Origin: Ciona savignyi
Taxonomy: Eukaryota > Chordata > Ascidiacea > Phlebobranchia > Cionidae
DNA: 64,000 nt
Assembly (NCBI GenBank): GCA_000149265.1
Contig: CH001360.1
Location: 26,851 to 90,850, forward strand
Direction of reading: 5' to 3'
The notes below the pieces were generated by a model. That model was not told the DNA's origin. It saw only the letters and a list, made by a program, of their open reading frames with translations, and searched no databases. The stretch's first letter is position 1. Every line of letters begins with the position of its first letter. Shown piece after piece: positions 11,328-22,485 of this stretch. A program made the translations under genes and the position numbers.

Positions 11328-11545
11328 GGGAACTGAAAGGAGGGAAAGCGGAAGGGAGGGAAGGAGGGAAACTGCACACTAAAATAAAGATTATGACATT
11401 AGTGTTAGTTTTAAACATGGGGTTACATTTAGGGTTAGTTCTGGGGTTGAGATTAGTGTTTAGGGAAGGGTTTAAATTAATTTTCATAGTTTTGGTGAGC
11501 AGTTTTCCTTCTTCCCGCCTTCCCGCTTTCTCTCCCTTTAGCGTT
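11328..11545. mobile_element. Telomere-like MITE (family M), copy 4, best preserved
   Basis: Ends GAAAGGAGGGAAAGCGGAAG and CTTCCCGCTTTCTCTCCCTT are inverted. The middle has GGGGTTACATTTAGGGTTAG and TTCTGGGGTTGAGATTAGTG. This is the clearest copy for defining the family. Confidence 0.82.
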
Positions 11546-11579
11546 GCCTTCGCACGCGTCTCATTTTGGTAGTGACATC

Positions 11580-11640
11580 TGATTACGTCAACACAAATCG
11601 TCTGACGTCAACACAAATCGTCGAAAATGTCATATCCGGC
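11580..11640 (+). promoter_or_regulatory. Duplicated CRE-like block
   Basis: ACGTCAACACAAATCGTC occurs twice in a row (about 11586 and 11604), the second preceded by TG to give a TGACGTCA core. It sits just upstream of a candidate first exon. Confidence 0.35.
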
Positions 11641-11691
11641 TGTTTGCTCGTTGCCATTGGCAACTACGCCGTGTAAATTGTCGTACGTCAT

Positions 11692-11811
11692 AATGGTGGA
11701 TTGTTCGGCGGAGACGCGAAGGCTTGCTGGCTTCGGCGGAATCGGCGGTTTAGAAGGGAGTTTGGAGGAAATGGTGGAATCGTCTTCTTCTATTAATGCA
11801 CCTGTGCCGGT
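11692..11811 (+). CDS. Candidate first exon, unidentified protein
   Basis: From ATG 11692 the frame encodes MVDCSAETRRLAGFGGIGGL followed by EGSLEEMVESSSSINAPVP. It then meets a GTAAAA donor-like site at phase 0. The exon is distinctly GC-richer than its surroundings, and the ATG follows a promoter-like stretch with CRE-like repeats. I could not find the continuing exon, and the assembly gap at 12468 lies downstream. No family recognised. Confidence 0.35.
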
Positions 11812-11984
11812 AAAAAATAAATATTACAAACTGTAGGGAACTGTAGCTTAAAGTTGCATTTGATTTGTGTGTTTTCCATGTTCGCGATGTTTCAATGCAA
11901 GCATTTACAGTTGATAGAACTTCATTTATAAGCAATAATGCCTTTGGCAACATTTCCCCAAAAATGCTGTATATTATTGAGTCT

Positions 11985-12467
11985 GGATAAATTCGTGTTT
12001 TTACCGAACCCATGATGGGTTCGTTGCTAAGATCGTTTTTGCATAAAATTCTGTACATGTATCGTGGTGTTAACATGTTGCCACACGACCTTACACTATA
12101 TTCGTTATTTTTGTTATCGGGATAATTTTTTAACCCGTGATCAGCTCGTTCCGAAAACCTTATTAGGTAGAAATTGATATATGAATCGCTTGGGTTAATC
12201 ATTCAGCCACAAGACCGTACATCATTTAAGAGTTTTTTTTCTTATTTAGCCGAGCAAAGTTTCGAAACCATGATGGCTTCGTCGCTAGGACCATTTTTGT
12301 ATGGAAGTCGGTATATGTATCGGTCGCGTTAACCATTCGGCCACACGACCGTACAACATTTAAGAGTTTTTTTCTTATTTAGCCGAGCAAAGTTTCGAAA
12401 CCATGATGGCTTCGTCGCTAGGACCATTTTTGTATGGAAGTCGGTATATTTATCGGTCGCGTTAACC
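11985..12467 (-). mobile_element. Tandem SINE-A copies running into the assembly gap
   Basis: At least three reverse-oriented tRNA-derived SINE-A copies lie side by side. The last two (about 12213-12348 and 12349-12467) are near-identical 135-bp direct repeats of the whole element plus linker. The final one is cut by the Ns. Confidence 0.85.
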
Positions 12468-12567
12468 NNNNNNNNNNNNNNNNNNNNNNNNNNNNNNNNN
12501 NNNNNNNNNNNNNNNNNNNNNNNNNNNNNNNNNNNNNNNNNNNNNNNNNNNNNNNNNNNNNNNNNNN
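12468..12567. other. Assembly gap (100 N)
   Basis: Exactly 100 Ns, the usual placeholder for a gap of unknown size. It separates tandem SINE-A copies from a SINE-B fragment. Confidence 0.99.
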
Positions 12568-12690
12568 GGCAATGTCCGTTAAGTGCTTGCCCAAGGACAC
12601 AACCTACTAGCTAGAGATCAGTATCGAACCTGCAACCTTTTGGTTGAAAGATGCATCGCACTAACTGCTAAACTAACCTGTCGGACGATT
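12568..12690 (-). mobile_element. SINE-B, head portion, truncated by the gap
   Basis: GGCAATGTCCGTTAAGTGCT through ACTAACCTGTCGGAC: the tRNA-like head of SINE-B in reverse orientation. Confidence 0.8.
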
Positions 12691-12703
12691 AAGTCACAAA
12701 GTA

Positions 12704-12973
12704 CTATAAAAGACATTTCCACATCTTTTTTGCAAGCTTCATTTTAAATGTTTCATATTTTTTTTTAGTGAGTTTAATCAGCTTAAGGGCTATAGACTTT
12801 GTATTGTCGTTTGTAAAAGCTGCATCTAGTTTAATTATGCTTAACTTGATAAAACTATTTTTAGAGTCGGAGGCAGATACGTCATAGTGATCATTTTTTA
12901 TTAGAAGTAAGTCAACTGTCCCCGGAAGAGGATGGCTGTTTGCGCCCGAAAGGAATATCCAAATCACATACAA
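12704..12973 (-). CDS. Unidentified ORF, lysine-rich C terminus
   Basis: An open frame of about 89 codons on the minus strand, ending at 12704. It includes SHPLPGTVDLLLIKNDHYDV and a lysine-rich tail (KLTKKKYETFKMKLAKKMW). Its upstream side grades into a degenerate SINE-A, so the hydrophobic stretch at its start may be repeat-derived, and no ATG begins the frame. A frame this long is unlikely by chance at this base composition, but I cannot assign a family. It could be a terminal exon or a transposon fragment. Confidence 0.28.
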   Translation of the reverse strand: MYVIWIFLSGANSHPLPGTVDLLLIKNDHYDVSASDSKNSFIKLSIIKLDAAFTNDNTKSIALKLIKLTKKKYETFKMKLAKKMWKCLL

Positions 12974-13729
12974 TATAACGGTTTTGAGGACGAGCTCATT
13001 ATAGGGTTGAAACTAAGCCCAATTAAAAAATTAAAAAATACGAGTCGGTCGTGCCCCCAATTGAACCACTCAGCCGATTGCATTTAAGATAAGATTGCGG
13101 TTTGCCATTGTCTTTACCGGCTCCTAGCAATTTAATAATTTCCGTATAATTTTAGATAAAAGCAGAATAAGCTGTAGATTTCAAGGAACTCTCGTCTTCA
13201 AAATCGATTCAATACGGAGAACTGTTTGCCAGTGTGGAGAATATCCGTAATAGCGCGAAATTGCCTCACAAATGGGATAATTCCAACGGACGAAAGGATA
13301 AATTTCTAAGTTAAATATATTGAGGTAATACGTGCCAATTAATTTTTTTTGTATTACTGCGCTATACAGATTAGTAAATCCGTGAGTATAAACTCATGTT
13401 TATCTCACTGCGTATTTCTCGCAAATATTTCTTAAAAAACGGTGCGAATCAAAAAAACCTTTCTCCATTTACGATTCTAAAAAGAAAATATAAAAATATA
13501 ACTTTGAAGCAAAACTTGCCTTGTTTCGGAGGACTTAATCTCTTCCTTCTGGTTTTCCTCTGCGTGATGTCACCACCCGTGTCGTCATCGGTCGAGTTGG
13601 AGCTCGCCTGACGCAACATCCGGTGACGTGATGAATGACGTCGAACGATACCGGATGACGTAGACGACGTCGACGTTCGTCCGCCTGTCACGACCGAACG
13701 TTAGTGACATTACAGACGTGTCTGTGACG

Positions 13730-16700
13730 TCATAAAGACTCACTGCTCTCGCTCGCGTCGCTCTCCTCCCAATCTTCGTCAGAGTCGCTGCAGCTGACGT
13801 CATCACTATCGACGTCATTGCAGGAGAAGGTTTCAAGATCGGCTTCAAGGTCATCGATGTTGTCTGCGGAGAAAACAAGATGATTCAAAAAACTTTAAGC
13901 ATCAGGTACCTGTGTAGACCATCCACCATTTTATGACGCAATATTTTCATTATGTTTAGCACATATATGCGAATAAACTGGATTTCTGAGCGCATTTAAT
14001 CAATGTTAAATGTAGTAACCTAATTATATGCGTTAAATCGTGTAAACGCTCGTTTGTCCGGATGATTAGCGCCACAGACTCATAAACCGATTTCTATAAA
14101 CAAAAAATGTTCCTAGTGACTAGCTGGTCAATGGTTCGAAACTTGGTCTGAATAAAACAAAAAAAACAGTCACCGTAAGACTTCGGCTGGTCGAGATCCC
14201 AATTTATTCCATCCGATCCGTTTGATGCGTTTGATTCGCCGTCCACCACGTCTTCCTGCTCATCCAGGATCGCTGCGGAAGCCATCTTCCTTCTTTCGTG
14301 GATTTCCTGCGATATCTCGCCCAGTCGAGCTAGTGCGGTCTTGTACTCCGATTTCGAAGTCTCGATCTTTCGGTTCAAGTCGTCGACCTTCTGACGTTGT
14401 TGCTGCAATGCGGAATAAGTTATGACGGCGCGGGAAACGGCAAGCGTTTGACGGAAACTGTGAATTGTGTAAAATTAAAATGGAATAAATGAAAGGGATA
14501 TTGTTTTTAACATTAATTAATTAAAACAAATATAGAGGACCGTGGTTTAATCTGTCGGAGAAACTGTTTAAATTAGCAGTACAGCAAGACCAATGGAAAA
14601 TTCCCAATAAACGACATTCTAAATATAGAACAACTCTTTGGACGATGTCCATAATGTCTGAAGGAACGAAAAAAGGCGATTACCACGCTACCCCGCTGTA
14701 ATTTGACGCCTTATAGCATCCATTATTAACCAGCATCGCCACCGCAGTTTATTTTAGTTGTTTATCGCCGCTATCAAGCTGATTTATACAGATCTGTCCG
14801 CGTCGCCACCGCTGTTTATGTGTTGCAACCAGCAGCTCTTGAGCTTTGAACGCTGTGTTTTTATATTATTATAAATGGAAAGTAGGCCATGCCAGTGACA
14901 TTGATCTTCAAGAGAAAAGATCAAGTAAAGACGACATCGCATCAACTACTTTCGGTATTTGGGGTGCAAGATATTATAGGGAATCTTTTAGTGGCGGTTT
15001 TTATTCTCCGGTCTCACATTAAACACAAACTTGTATAATGTGCGCCGCAGTGGGAAAAGTACCCGCGCGTCATCAAATTAAGGGCAATCAAGTAATCAAC
15101 AAAAAGAAATGCGAGGAACGTCACAGCACCATACATTCATTAAATTTCGATTTAGTGAAACTGGCCGAACCAAACATTTTTTGGGTAAATTTTTTAATAG
15201 TATTGCTTGTCCGGCACCAAAATTTAATTTCAAGTGCAGTAACGTGTCGAGAGGTTAAGCGTGAATATATTGTGGATTAAAAAAGGAAAATATATTACAA
15301 ATTGGCCACTATAAAAATAGAGTGTCCGTTAATACCCGTTGGTAATACTGCAGCTGATTGTTATACAGTGAAATCAATATTCAGACAAAAACAGCTGCGC
15401 TCGAGCGTAACTGTACGTGGAACCTTATTAAAAACAATATTTATACCTCCAACCAGGTATACAATTTAAAGCAAAGAGAAAATGGAAACCTGAAGCGTCG
15501 TTTCGAGTTTATCCTTGGTCTCGAAATAGACCCTGCTTCTAGCTGTTGACCTCTTGTGTTTAGACTTGATTTTCTGAGCTTTTTTCTCCAGAAACTCGAA
15601 CCTTCTGGCTGCCTGTTGGTGGATCCGTTCGCTTCGACTTCTGTGGATGAGGGTGGCAAACATGTTCAGCGCGCACCATTCATATACAGAATTGTATACT
15701 AAAAATGGACTTGGGAACGAACAAATTCCTGGCTGGAATCTTAGCCCGGTAGAAAATAGCTGGTCGAATGGTTAACGCAACAAATACATGTACCATGTAT
15801 TGATTTTTTATATGAAAAAAAAAAACATCCAAATGGACCCCAACTATGATTTAGAACAGTGGTTCCCAACCTTTTTTAGTGTCGGGGCCAAATTTTAAAT
15901 TTTAGAATACGTATGGAGCCGCATGAAAACACACTGCTTTAAGAAAACAGTGAGAGTGACGTAACAATAGCAGCCTTTTCACAACTTTCCTTGCCTCTAA
16001 TCTTAACTATAAGGTAAAAACTTTTTTCCCAGCCTTTAAACTAAGCAAGGGTAATTTTAAAATACTAATTTTTTTTTTATTATTAGAATCAGATTTTATT
16101 AATATTTTTAGGGGATTTGCAAAGGTCAATGAGAGCCGCAAGAAGGCTAGCTGGGAGCCGCGGTTGGGAATCACTGATTTAGAATCTTAGTCAGATAGGA
16201 AATTCTGTACAAAAATGGACTTGGTGCCGTCGTGGGTTCGAAACTGTGGCCAAATGATTAGTTTCACGGAGTAATATCCATTTCCAGCTTGCGGGAAGAA
16301 TATTGACACGAATCTGGTGACGAGCACATCGCGGGTTCAAAACCCGGTCCAGACAGCGTCTTTTAGAAAGAAAATATAATTCCCAAATTTCCAAATTTTT
16401 GGAGAGAATATAATTTCCAATTGCATTTTTTAAAACAAAAAAGGGTTGCTGTTATTTAATTACGTCACGGTAAATAATTGTCTGCACAAGAGAATTATTT
16501 TCTCTTCCGGATAATTGGATTTGGTTGCAATGACGTAAGAAGCCAAGGCGTGATTAACGAAAATCGAAATAAGTGGAGCAAAAATCATTCTTTTTACTTC
16601 ATTTGCAGCGTGACTAATCGATCGGGATGGCGTCACACGCCGTGTGCAATTCCGCAGTATATATAAAATTGCGTCGGGTGTCAATTAAAATAGTTTCTTT

Positions 16701-18716
16701 GCGTGCAAGTGCGGTTCTGCGTGCGTCACACTACGCCCTGTGACGTCACAACTGACCTGTCTGCCTCGGCCTCCATGAATCTTTTAGTTTGAAGATTGAG
16801 CATCTCTTGCCACGCGGCGTCCACCTCCTGACCGGGGAATTCCCCGAGACGCTGTTCCGCCAGGGCTATCGTCTCCTTGGCGGCGCGATGGATCCCGTTC
16901 GACTTTTGGAAGTTGTGCACCGCTCTCAGGAGCGCAGTGTTGGCCTGGAAAGCGCGTTCGTAAATCCGCTACAGTCGTGTGGCCAAATAAGTAACGCGAC
17001 CGATACATATACTTTGCAAAAAACGGTCTTAGCAACGAACCCATTATGGGGTTGAAACTAAGCCCGGTAATAACAAAAACGAAAAAAGGTTATTGGAACG
17101 TTTTTGGTCGAATGGATAAAGCGACCTTTACATAAACCGGTCTTATCAATGTGCTAATAAAGTTTCGAACCTGAGCCTGGTAAAAAAACACATTTTTAAC
17201 AAAAAAACGGAATGGTTAATGTGACAGATTCATACAGCGATTTCTATATAGAAAAAAAGTCTTATTGAAACCGATTATGGCTTCGAAACTTAGTCTGGCA
17301 AACAAATCCGTACTGGTTTTATTCTTTACGGTAGAGTGCTTTATAAATTAACGTGTTGGGCGGTTGGCTCTATGACAGCGTTTCTGGCCGTCAGCCGCTC
17401 GCTTGTCGGTTGTGGGCAAAGCACTTATTGGATTTTGCTTGAGCTCAGTGGTGTGTAATGGGTTGAACGAAACCTATTTTTTTATTTTTATCGCATTGGA
17501 TCTGTCATAGTTCGAGTAACCTGACATGTGCGCACACTGCATTAGAATAGGATAGGATATTCATGTTTATCCCCCTAGATGGGAAAACCAAGGGGGTTAA
17601 CACACGGACAATCGTTAGATCGCCTAAGGACACAACCGACTAGCTAGCGACCAGTTTCTAATCTGCAACCTTTCGGTTGAAACGCGTTGCACTGAACCAC
17701 CAGACCAACCGGTCGGACATTAATAGATTTGTTTTATCCTGATTCCTGATAAATACATGCCGTAATTTAAAACATATATCGATATTAGAGAAATGGAGGG
17801 GGCGCGTTTTTTAGTTGAACGGTTTGTATTTATGGGTTAAGATGAGAAATAGAAACGGAAAATGGTCCAAAAAGTTACTGGCTCGTTTGAAATATTAAGC
17901 GATATAATTGAATTCACCGATATCAATTACGTTTTTTTGGTTAATCCCCCTTGGACAGAACCGCAAAGCATTTCCGAAATCCGGAGGGAAATTTAAACAT
18001 GTTTAATTTGTCTGCACTGTTCTGAGTTTTTTACTTTTGTTGTGACCGGGCCTTAAAGCTTTGAAGCCAGGATCTTTAGATCAACTACCAAGCCCATCGG
18101 CTGTTTTTTATTCTATTATAAACATATGTCCGAATAGCTTGGTGGGGAAGAGTTTTTTAGACAAAAGGTCCCAGCTTTGAAACTGGTCGCTTGCAAGTCG
18201 GGTGTGTACTTAAGCAAGCCACTAAGCGGACTTTGACTTAATCCAGTGGGTTAAGTTTTTAATAAAATTGACAGAATGTCTCAGTTAGTTAATTATGCAC
18301 AACACACCGTAATAGCTACGATAAACGGACGATGAGGCGAGATAGTCTGACGATTACTCACTTGATAACACTCTCACGCGTTTTCTAAACATGGATTTTC
18401 CAATTCACACACATATATATACAGCATACAAAACCCTTTACACTGGGCAGATGGTGAAACTGTGTTGAAAACGATTTTTTGTGATTTAAAATACATTGAT
18501 ATTAAGCAACTTTGACATGCTGGTGCATTTGTACCTGCTTCGCTTCTTTCGCTGCTTTGTAATATGGCCTTGCTCTCTCAATCCACTTAGCGTATTTCTT
18601 TCCAAGTGTAGAAATCTGCATGGTGGCGACAGAGAGGAGCTGTTTAAATTTCAATCTCTCTTTCGAAATCTCGAGTTCGAACTGGTTGATTTCGTCAGTG
18701 CATTTGTTCATCGTCT
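13730..18716 (-). CDS. SH3BP5: SH3-domain-binding protein 5 family (Rab11 GEF); N terminus not found
   Basis: Coiled-coil protein of the SH3BP5/SH3BP5L/REI-1 family, known as exchange factors for Rab11, with SH3BP5 also a JNK-binding protein. Exons on the minus strand: 18716-18535, 16944-16757, 15640-15490, 14402-14174 and 13863-13730 (TGA 13732-13730). All have GT-AG ends and matching phases, giving 293 residues. Diagnostic blocks: KPYWEA-like RPYYKAAKEAKQ in the first; HRAAKETIALAEQRL and AAWQEMLNLQTKRFMEAEAD in the second; FLEKKAQKIKSK in the third; VDDLNRKIETSKSEYKTALA and ISQEIHERRK in the fourth. The last exon is an acidic Asp/Ser-rich tail. The first exon found enters mid-codon, so at least one 5' exon lies further right. 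SINEs crowd the introns; one ends about 30 bp from the exon at 16944. Confidence 0.92.
15857..16176. mobile_element. hAT-type MITE with perfect 8-bp target duplication
   Basis: A 320-bp element with termini CAGTGGTTCCCAACC and GGTTGGGAATCACTG, flanked on both sides by ATTTAGAA (15849-15856 and 16177-16184). It lies in an SH3BP5 intron. A related left end occurs at 51762. Confidence 0.9.
16974..17073 (+). mobile_element. SINE-A next to an SH3BP5 splice acceptor
   Basis: tRNA-like head GTCGTGTGGCCAAATAAGTA, then the ACGGTCTTAGCAACGAACCC body and a GAAACTAAGCCCGG end. Degenerate relatives follow to about 17300. Confidence 0.85.
17545..17722 (-). mobile_element. SINE-B copy
   Basis: Reverse orientation: AGGATAGGATATTCATGTTT through the reverse complement of the tRNA-like head near CCAACCGGTCGGAC, with an internal deletion. 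Intronic in SH3BP5. Confidence 0.8.
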
Positions 18717-18797
18717 CTAGTTCCCCCTTAAAAATAATTCGTATTTAGCGGAATTTACGTATATTTTAAGCGGATGCCGAAAGCGAAGTAAATGAGG

Positions 18798-19040
18798 GAG
18801 GATAGGATAGGATATTCATGTTTATCGCCGTAAATGTCGTCAGATCACCTTGCGCACACCGCGTCGGGTTGCCGGAGCTATTGTAGTTTGTTAAGTATAA
18901 TTCACACGTTTCTTTAATTTGGAAGAAACCATTAATTCGCTGTGTTCAGGTAATGTCCGTAAAGTGCCTTGTCCAAGAACACAACCAACAAGCGAGCGAC
19001 CGGTTTCGACCTGAAACCTTTGGTTTCGGTTCTGACTTAT
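18798..19040 (-). mobile_element. SINE-B copy
   Basis: Reverse orientation from GATAGGATAGGATATTCATG through CAAGCGAGCGACCGGTTTCG. It lies just upstream of the first SH3BP5 exon found. Confidence 0.8.
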
Positions 19041-19520
19041 TTTCTTGACGATTGTCGGACCCAACGGCATTCACTACAAAGACTTTTACTTTCATTAGCT
19101 CGTTTGCTTAAAATTTCCTCGAAATACAGTGCACACTACAACCTATATATAAAATACAAGAAGCAGTGTTACTGCCAAACAACGCAAATATGTGCCCAAC
19201 GCAAACATAGTTTTCTATCCTTGAAATATAAACGACACACATAATGCAATTGCAACACGATGTTTAAATAGGGCCATGCAGAAAATCGGAAACAATCTTG
19301 TGGTTAATAAATTGGATTTAAAGTTGGGTAATTAGATTTATCACAGGACGTTATTTGGGCTAAAAGTTGTTTTTTTGGCTTTAAATAAAGAGGCCGCCGT
19401 TAAAATGCTTAAACACGATAGACTGATCGCTGATGACATAATTTTATTTTTCATTTCATTAACGCCCGAAAAAAACTAAAAAACATGTATAAAAACTAAA
19501 AAGTGTCAACCACGTTAACC

Positions 19521-19702
19521 CAGGGATGGGCAACTTCTCTAGTCGTCGGGCCAGATGTGGGAAAATAAAGTTCTTGGTGGGCCGGATTATTACATGAATA
19601 GTATTCAATATCTTAATTTTAGGTTATAGTTAGATACAGTCTCCGGTCAAAGTACCTTCACGAGCTGGACCTGGTGCGCGGGCCGTATGTTGCCCATGTC
19701 TG
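19521..19702. mobile_element. hAT-type MITE, 8-bp target duplication
   Basis: Termini CAGGGATGGGCAAC and GTTGCCCATGTCTG are inverted. Flanks are CGTTAACC (19513-19520) and TGTTAACC (19703-19710), matching at 7 of 8. Confidence 0.85.
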
Positions 19703-20989
19703 TGTTAACCACTACTATTTTACCCGACTTTGAGTATACGCTATATGTTTCTTGTAAGATAAAAAAACTAACAATATCGACCATAAAATATTCGGAATCG
19801 AAGCAAACCTATTAATAGAAGTAGCAGAGGTGAAAAACCAAAACGAAAGTTTACAGCGCAGTTTAATTGCACAGTGTTGCGTTAATCTTACAAACAGAAA
19901 TTAGTAAAATACTGTTACGTTGCTTATCCTATAGTTCTGTGTTTTTTAATAAATATGTATATTTGTAGTCACTTTAAGTGTTTTTTACAAAATGGTAATA
20001 ACCGTAGTATTCACTATTCAATTACCATACATGAAATTTCACAAAAAAATCCTATTTTCACCAAACATATAAAATATGTATGACGCAGTGGAATTACCAT
20101 CGGAAATTCTAATCAATACGAATGGTGACGTCACAGAACTAATTGTCGCATCCAGCAGTAATAAATTGCCGCGTCCGTTTGGCTTGGGTTAGAAAACGTA
20201 TAATTAGCGTTCGTTTAGTAAATTCGATTTCAGGTTAACTTTTTGAAATTATTTCATTACCTGAACTCTTGGATCCAGACTTTCTTCTTCGTTTGTTACG
20301 TCACACATTGCTTTGTTGTGATTTGCAATTCGACAAACCACGAAAATAAACACCAAACTGACTTTTATTGCACTCAGTATCCTAAAATCTTACATAATCG
20401 TAATCAATTGTATGTGTGCAAGAGAAAAAGCTTTACTGCAATGTTTATAATTTGCCTATATCTCATAAACTACCCATCTTTTGATGAACGTTACTATAAT
20501 TTAGAAAACGATTAATTTGTTTAGAAGTTTTACGAAACGGTTGACATTAAAAACGGCCAGCACAATTTAGAAACAACCGACTTTCCTAACAAATGCCTGC
20601 AGAAGCTATTTGACTGTTTCAAACCAGTTCCAATTGCTACTCGACTGAAATCGTCGAATCAAATTGGTAAATGTATAACTGGTACCACTCGGGGAATGTG
20701 CAATTCAATTGTTACGTCACAATATCCTAGCAGCATCACGCACGAGTGAGCAAGCGGTCGATTTCACTTTGTATTCTCATTTGAGTGTCCTTTCTATGTT
20801 GTTAAATGTGTACTAACGTTAAAGTCTGTCTTTGTTTTTATTATCTAATCCGCTATATTGTTAGATACGTAATTGGTAGAACAAAATTATAAAACATAAC
20901 AGTTAAATACCGGGTAAACAAAGCAGATTAAATACAGTTTGTTTGTTCATTGCTAATACCCAGTTTTACATAACTAGCATGAAGCATTA

Positions 20990-21290
20990 AACTTACAACC
21001 GGTTAGCTTCGCCGGTTAGTGGGTCGACATTTCAAGGGTTGTAAATTCAAAATTAGTCGCTAGCTTGTCAATTGTGACTTTAGGCGAAGTAATTAGCGGA
21101 CATTGCGTGAACACAGTGGAATAATGGGTTTTAGCAAATTAAAATAACTTCCTATCATTCAAAACACCGCAATGGCTCCACCAACCCACCGGTGGGTGCG
21201 AGGTGATCTGACGATTTACCGTGTGTTAACGCCCCTTACATTTCCCATGTACAAATATAAACATAAATGTTATATCCTATCCTTACATAA
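20990..21290 (+). mobile_element. Diverged SINE-B copy
   Basis: Head-like CCGGTTAGCTTCGCCGGTTA, middle TAGCGGACATTGCGTGAACA, tail GGTGGGTGCGAGGTGATCTG and a TATATCCTATCCTT end. Full length but strongly diverged. Confidence 0.7.
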
Positions 21291-21369
21291 TAATGCACCC
21301 TTAAAATGCTATAATTTCCCTTTGATAGCAAAAATGATAACAACACGTAAAAAATAATACTGTGTACTA

Positions 21370-21586
21370 CAGGAATGGGCAACAAGGCCCGCGTGCCGGG
21401 TTCGGCTCGTGAAGGGATTTTGACCGTCCCGAGGACTGTATCTAACCATACCCTGTAATGTGGCTCTTGCATTAGGGAACAAATATGTGATTAGGATATT
21501 AAATACTATTCATGTAATAATCCGGCCCACTGTGGGCTTCATTTTTCCAAATCTGACCCACCGAGTAGAGCAGTTGCCAACCCCTG
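21370..21586. mobile_element. hAT-type MITE, same family as 19521
   Basis: Starts CAGGAATGGGCAAC and ends GTTGCCAACCCCTG. Flanks are GTGTACTA (21362-21369) and GTTTACTA (21587-21594), 7 of 8 matching. The interior shares sequence with 19521-19702 in opposite orientation. Confidence 0.85.
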
Positions 21587-21861
21587 GTTTACTAGGTTAA
21601 TAAACTATTGTATGCGTCCATTTATACCGCGCAATATTTAATAATTACAACTTGTATAAACATTTCGGTTCAACGGTCAAGATCTAAATTATTGTCCGTC
21701 GCGTGCCGCTATAGAAATATTATAAACTTTGATAAACAATGGATTTTAGAACTTGTTGGCGGACAAACACGCAGTGAGTGCGCAAATGTTCAAAATAAAA
21801 AAAAATAGAGTAGATCTATGGCCTTTTTTTAATGATAAATACCTTGGGAGAAAGACCTAAC

Positions 21862-22485
21862 TTGTTATATAACGGGTAATCAGTTAAAAGCGGATTTTTT
21901 ACTCTATTTTTATTTGCATATATTGTTAGCACAAAAAGCCCCTAAAAACAAATACTTTTACAGTTAGCTTGAAAAGACGTTTGCGATGAACATAAGTTTG
22001 ACTTTAAAATATTAGTATGGTTAAATATAAATATATGCTTGTGCAGTTGAGTTCTAGTATTTGCCTGATTGTATTAAACGCTGATTACGACTGCCGCGTG
22101 TGCAACTAATTTACCATGCAAATGTATACATGTATAGCCTATAACCCGACGGTGCACGCGAGGTGATCTGACGATTGTCCGTGTGTTAACCTCTTTGGTT
22201 TTCCTATTCACGGGGATAAACATGAATATTCTACCCTATCCTATAGCGAACATAGCAAAAAAACAAATAATGTATTATAATAAGAATATCACACCACTCA
22301 ACGTAACAATAACGTATTTATATTTAACCATACTAATATTTTAAAGTCAAATGTATCTACAGCGCAAACGTATTTTCAAGCTAACTGTAAAAGTATTTGT
22401 TTTGGGGGCTTTTTGTGCTAACAATATGCAAATAAAAATAGAGTCAAAAGATTCCATTTTAAACTGATTACCCGTTATATAACAA
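21862..22485. repeat. Large inverted repeat with about 180-bp arms
   Basis: Left arm about 21862-22038 (TTGTTATATAACGGGTAATC start). The right arm, about 22305-22485, is its reverse complement with scattered substitutions and small indels. The 265-bp spacer contains a SINE-B tail (22143-22246). Confidence 0.88.
22143..22246 (+). mobile_element. SINE-B tail fragment inside an inverted repeat
   Basis: CCCGACGGTGCACGCGAGGT through GGATAAACATGAATATTCTA. Only the 3' part of the family is present. Confidence 0.75.

Noticed and set aside
11985-12467. Regular direct repeats resembling a CRISPR array
   Set aside because: Repeat units are whole tRNA-derived SINEs of 135 bp in a eukaryotic genome.
13100-13260. 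Coding-like frame KSRISCRFQGTLVFKIDS on the plus strand after a TTTTAG site
   Set aside because: Only about 40 codons between stops, no partner exon in phase, and it lies antisense near SH3BP5; too weak to call.
13449-13691. Arg/Ser/Thr-rich minus-strand ORFs around 13450-13880
   Set aside because: They are out of frame with the SH3BP5 last exon or lie in its 3' UTR, which is rich in TGACGTC repeats.
16974-17073. tRNA genes suggested by A- and B-box-like sequences in SINE-A and SINE-B
   Set aside because: The copies lack a paired acceptor stem and anticodon arm and recur as dispersed repeats with tails; they are SINEs, not tRNAs.
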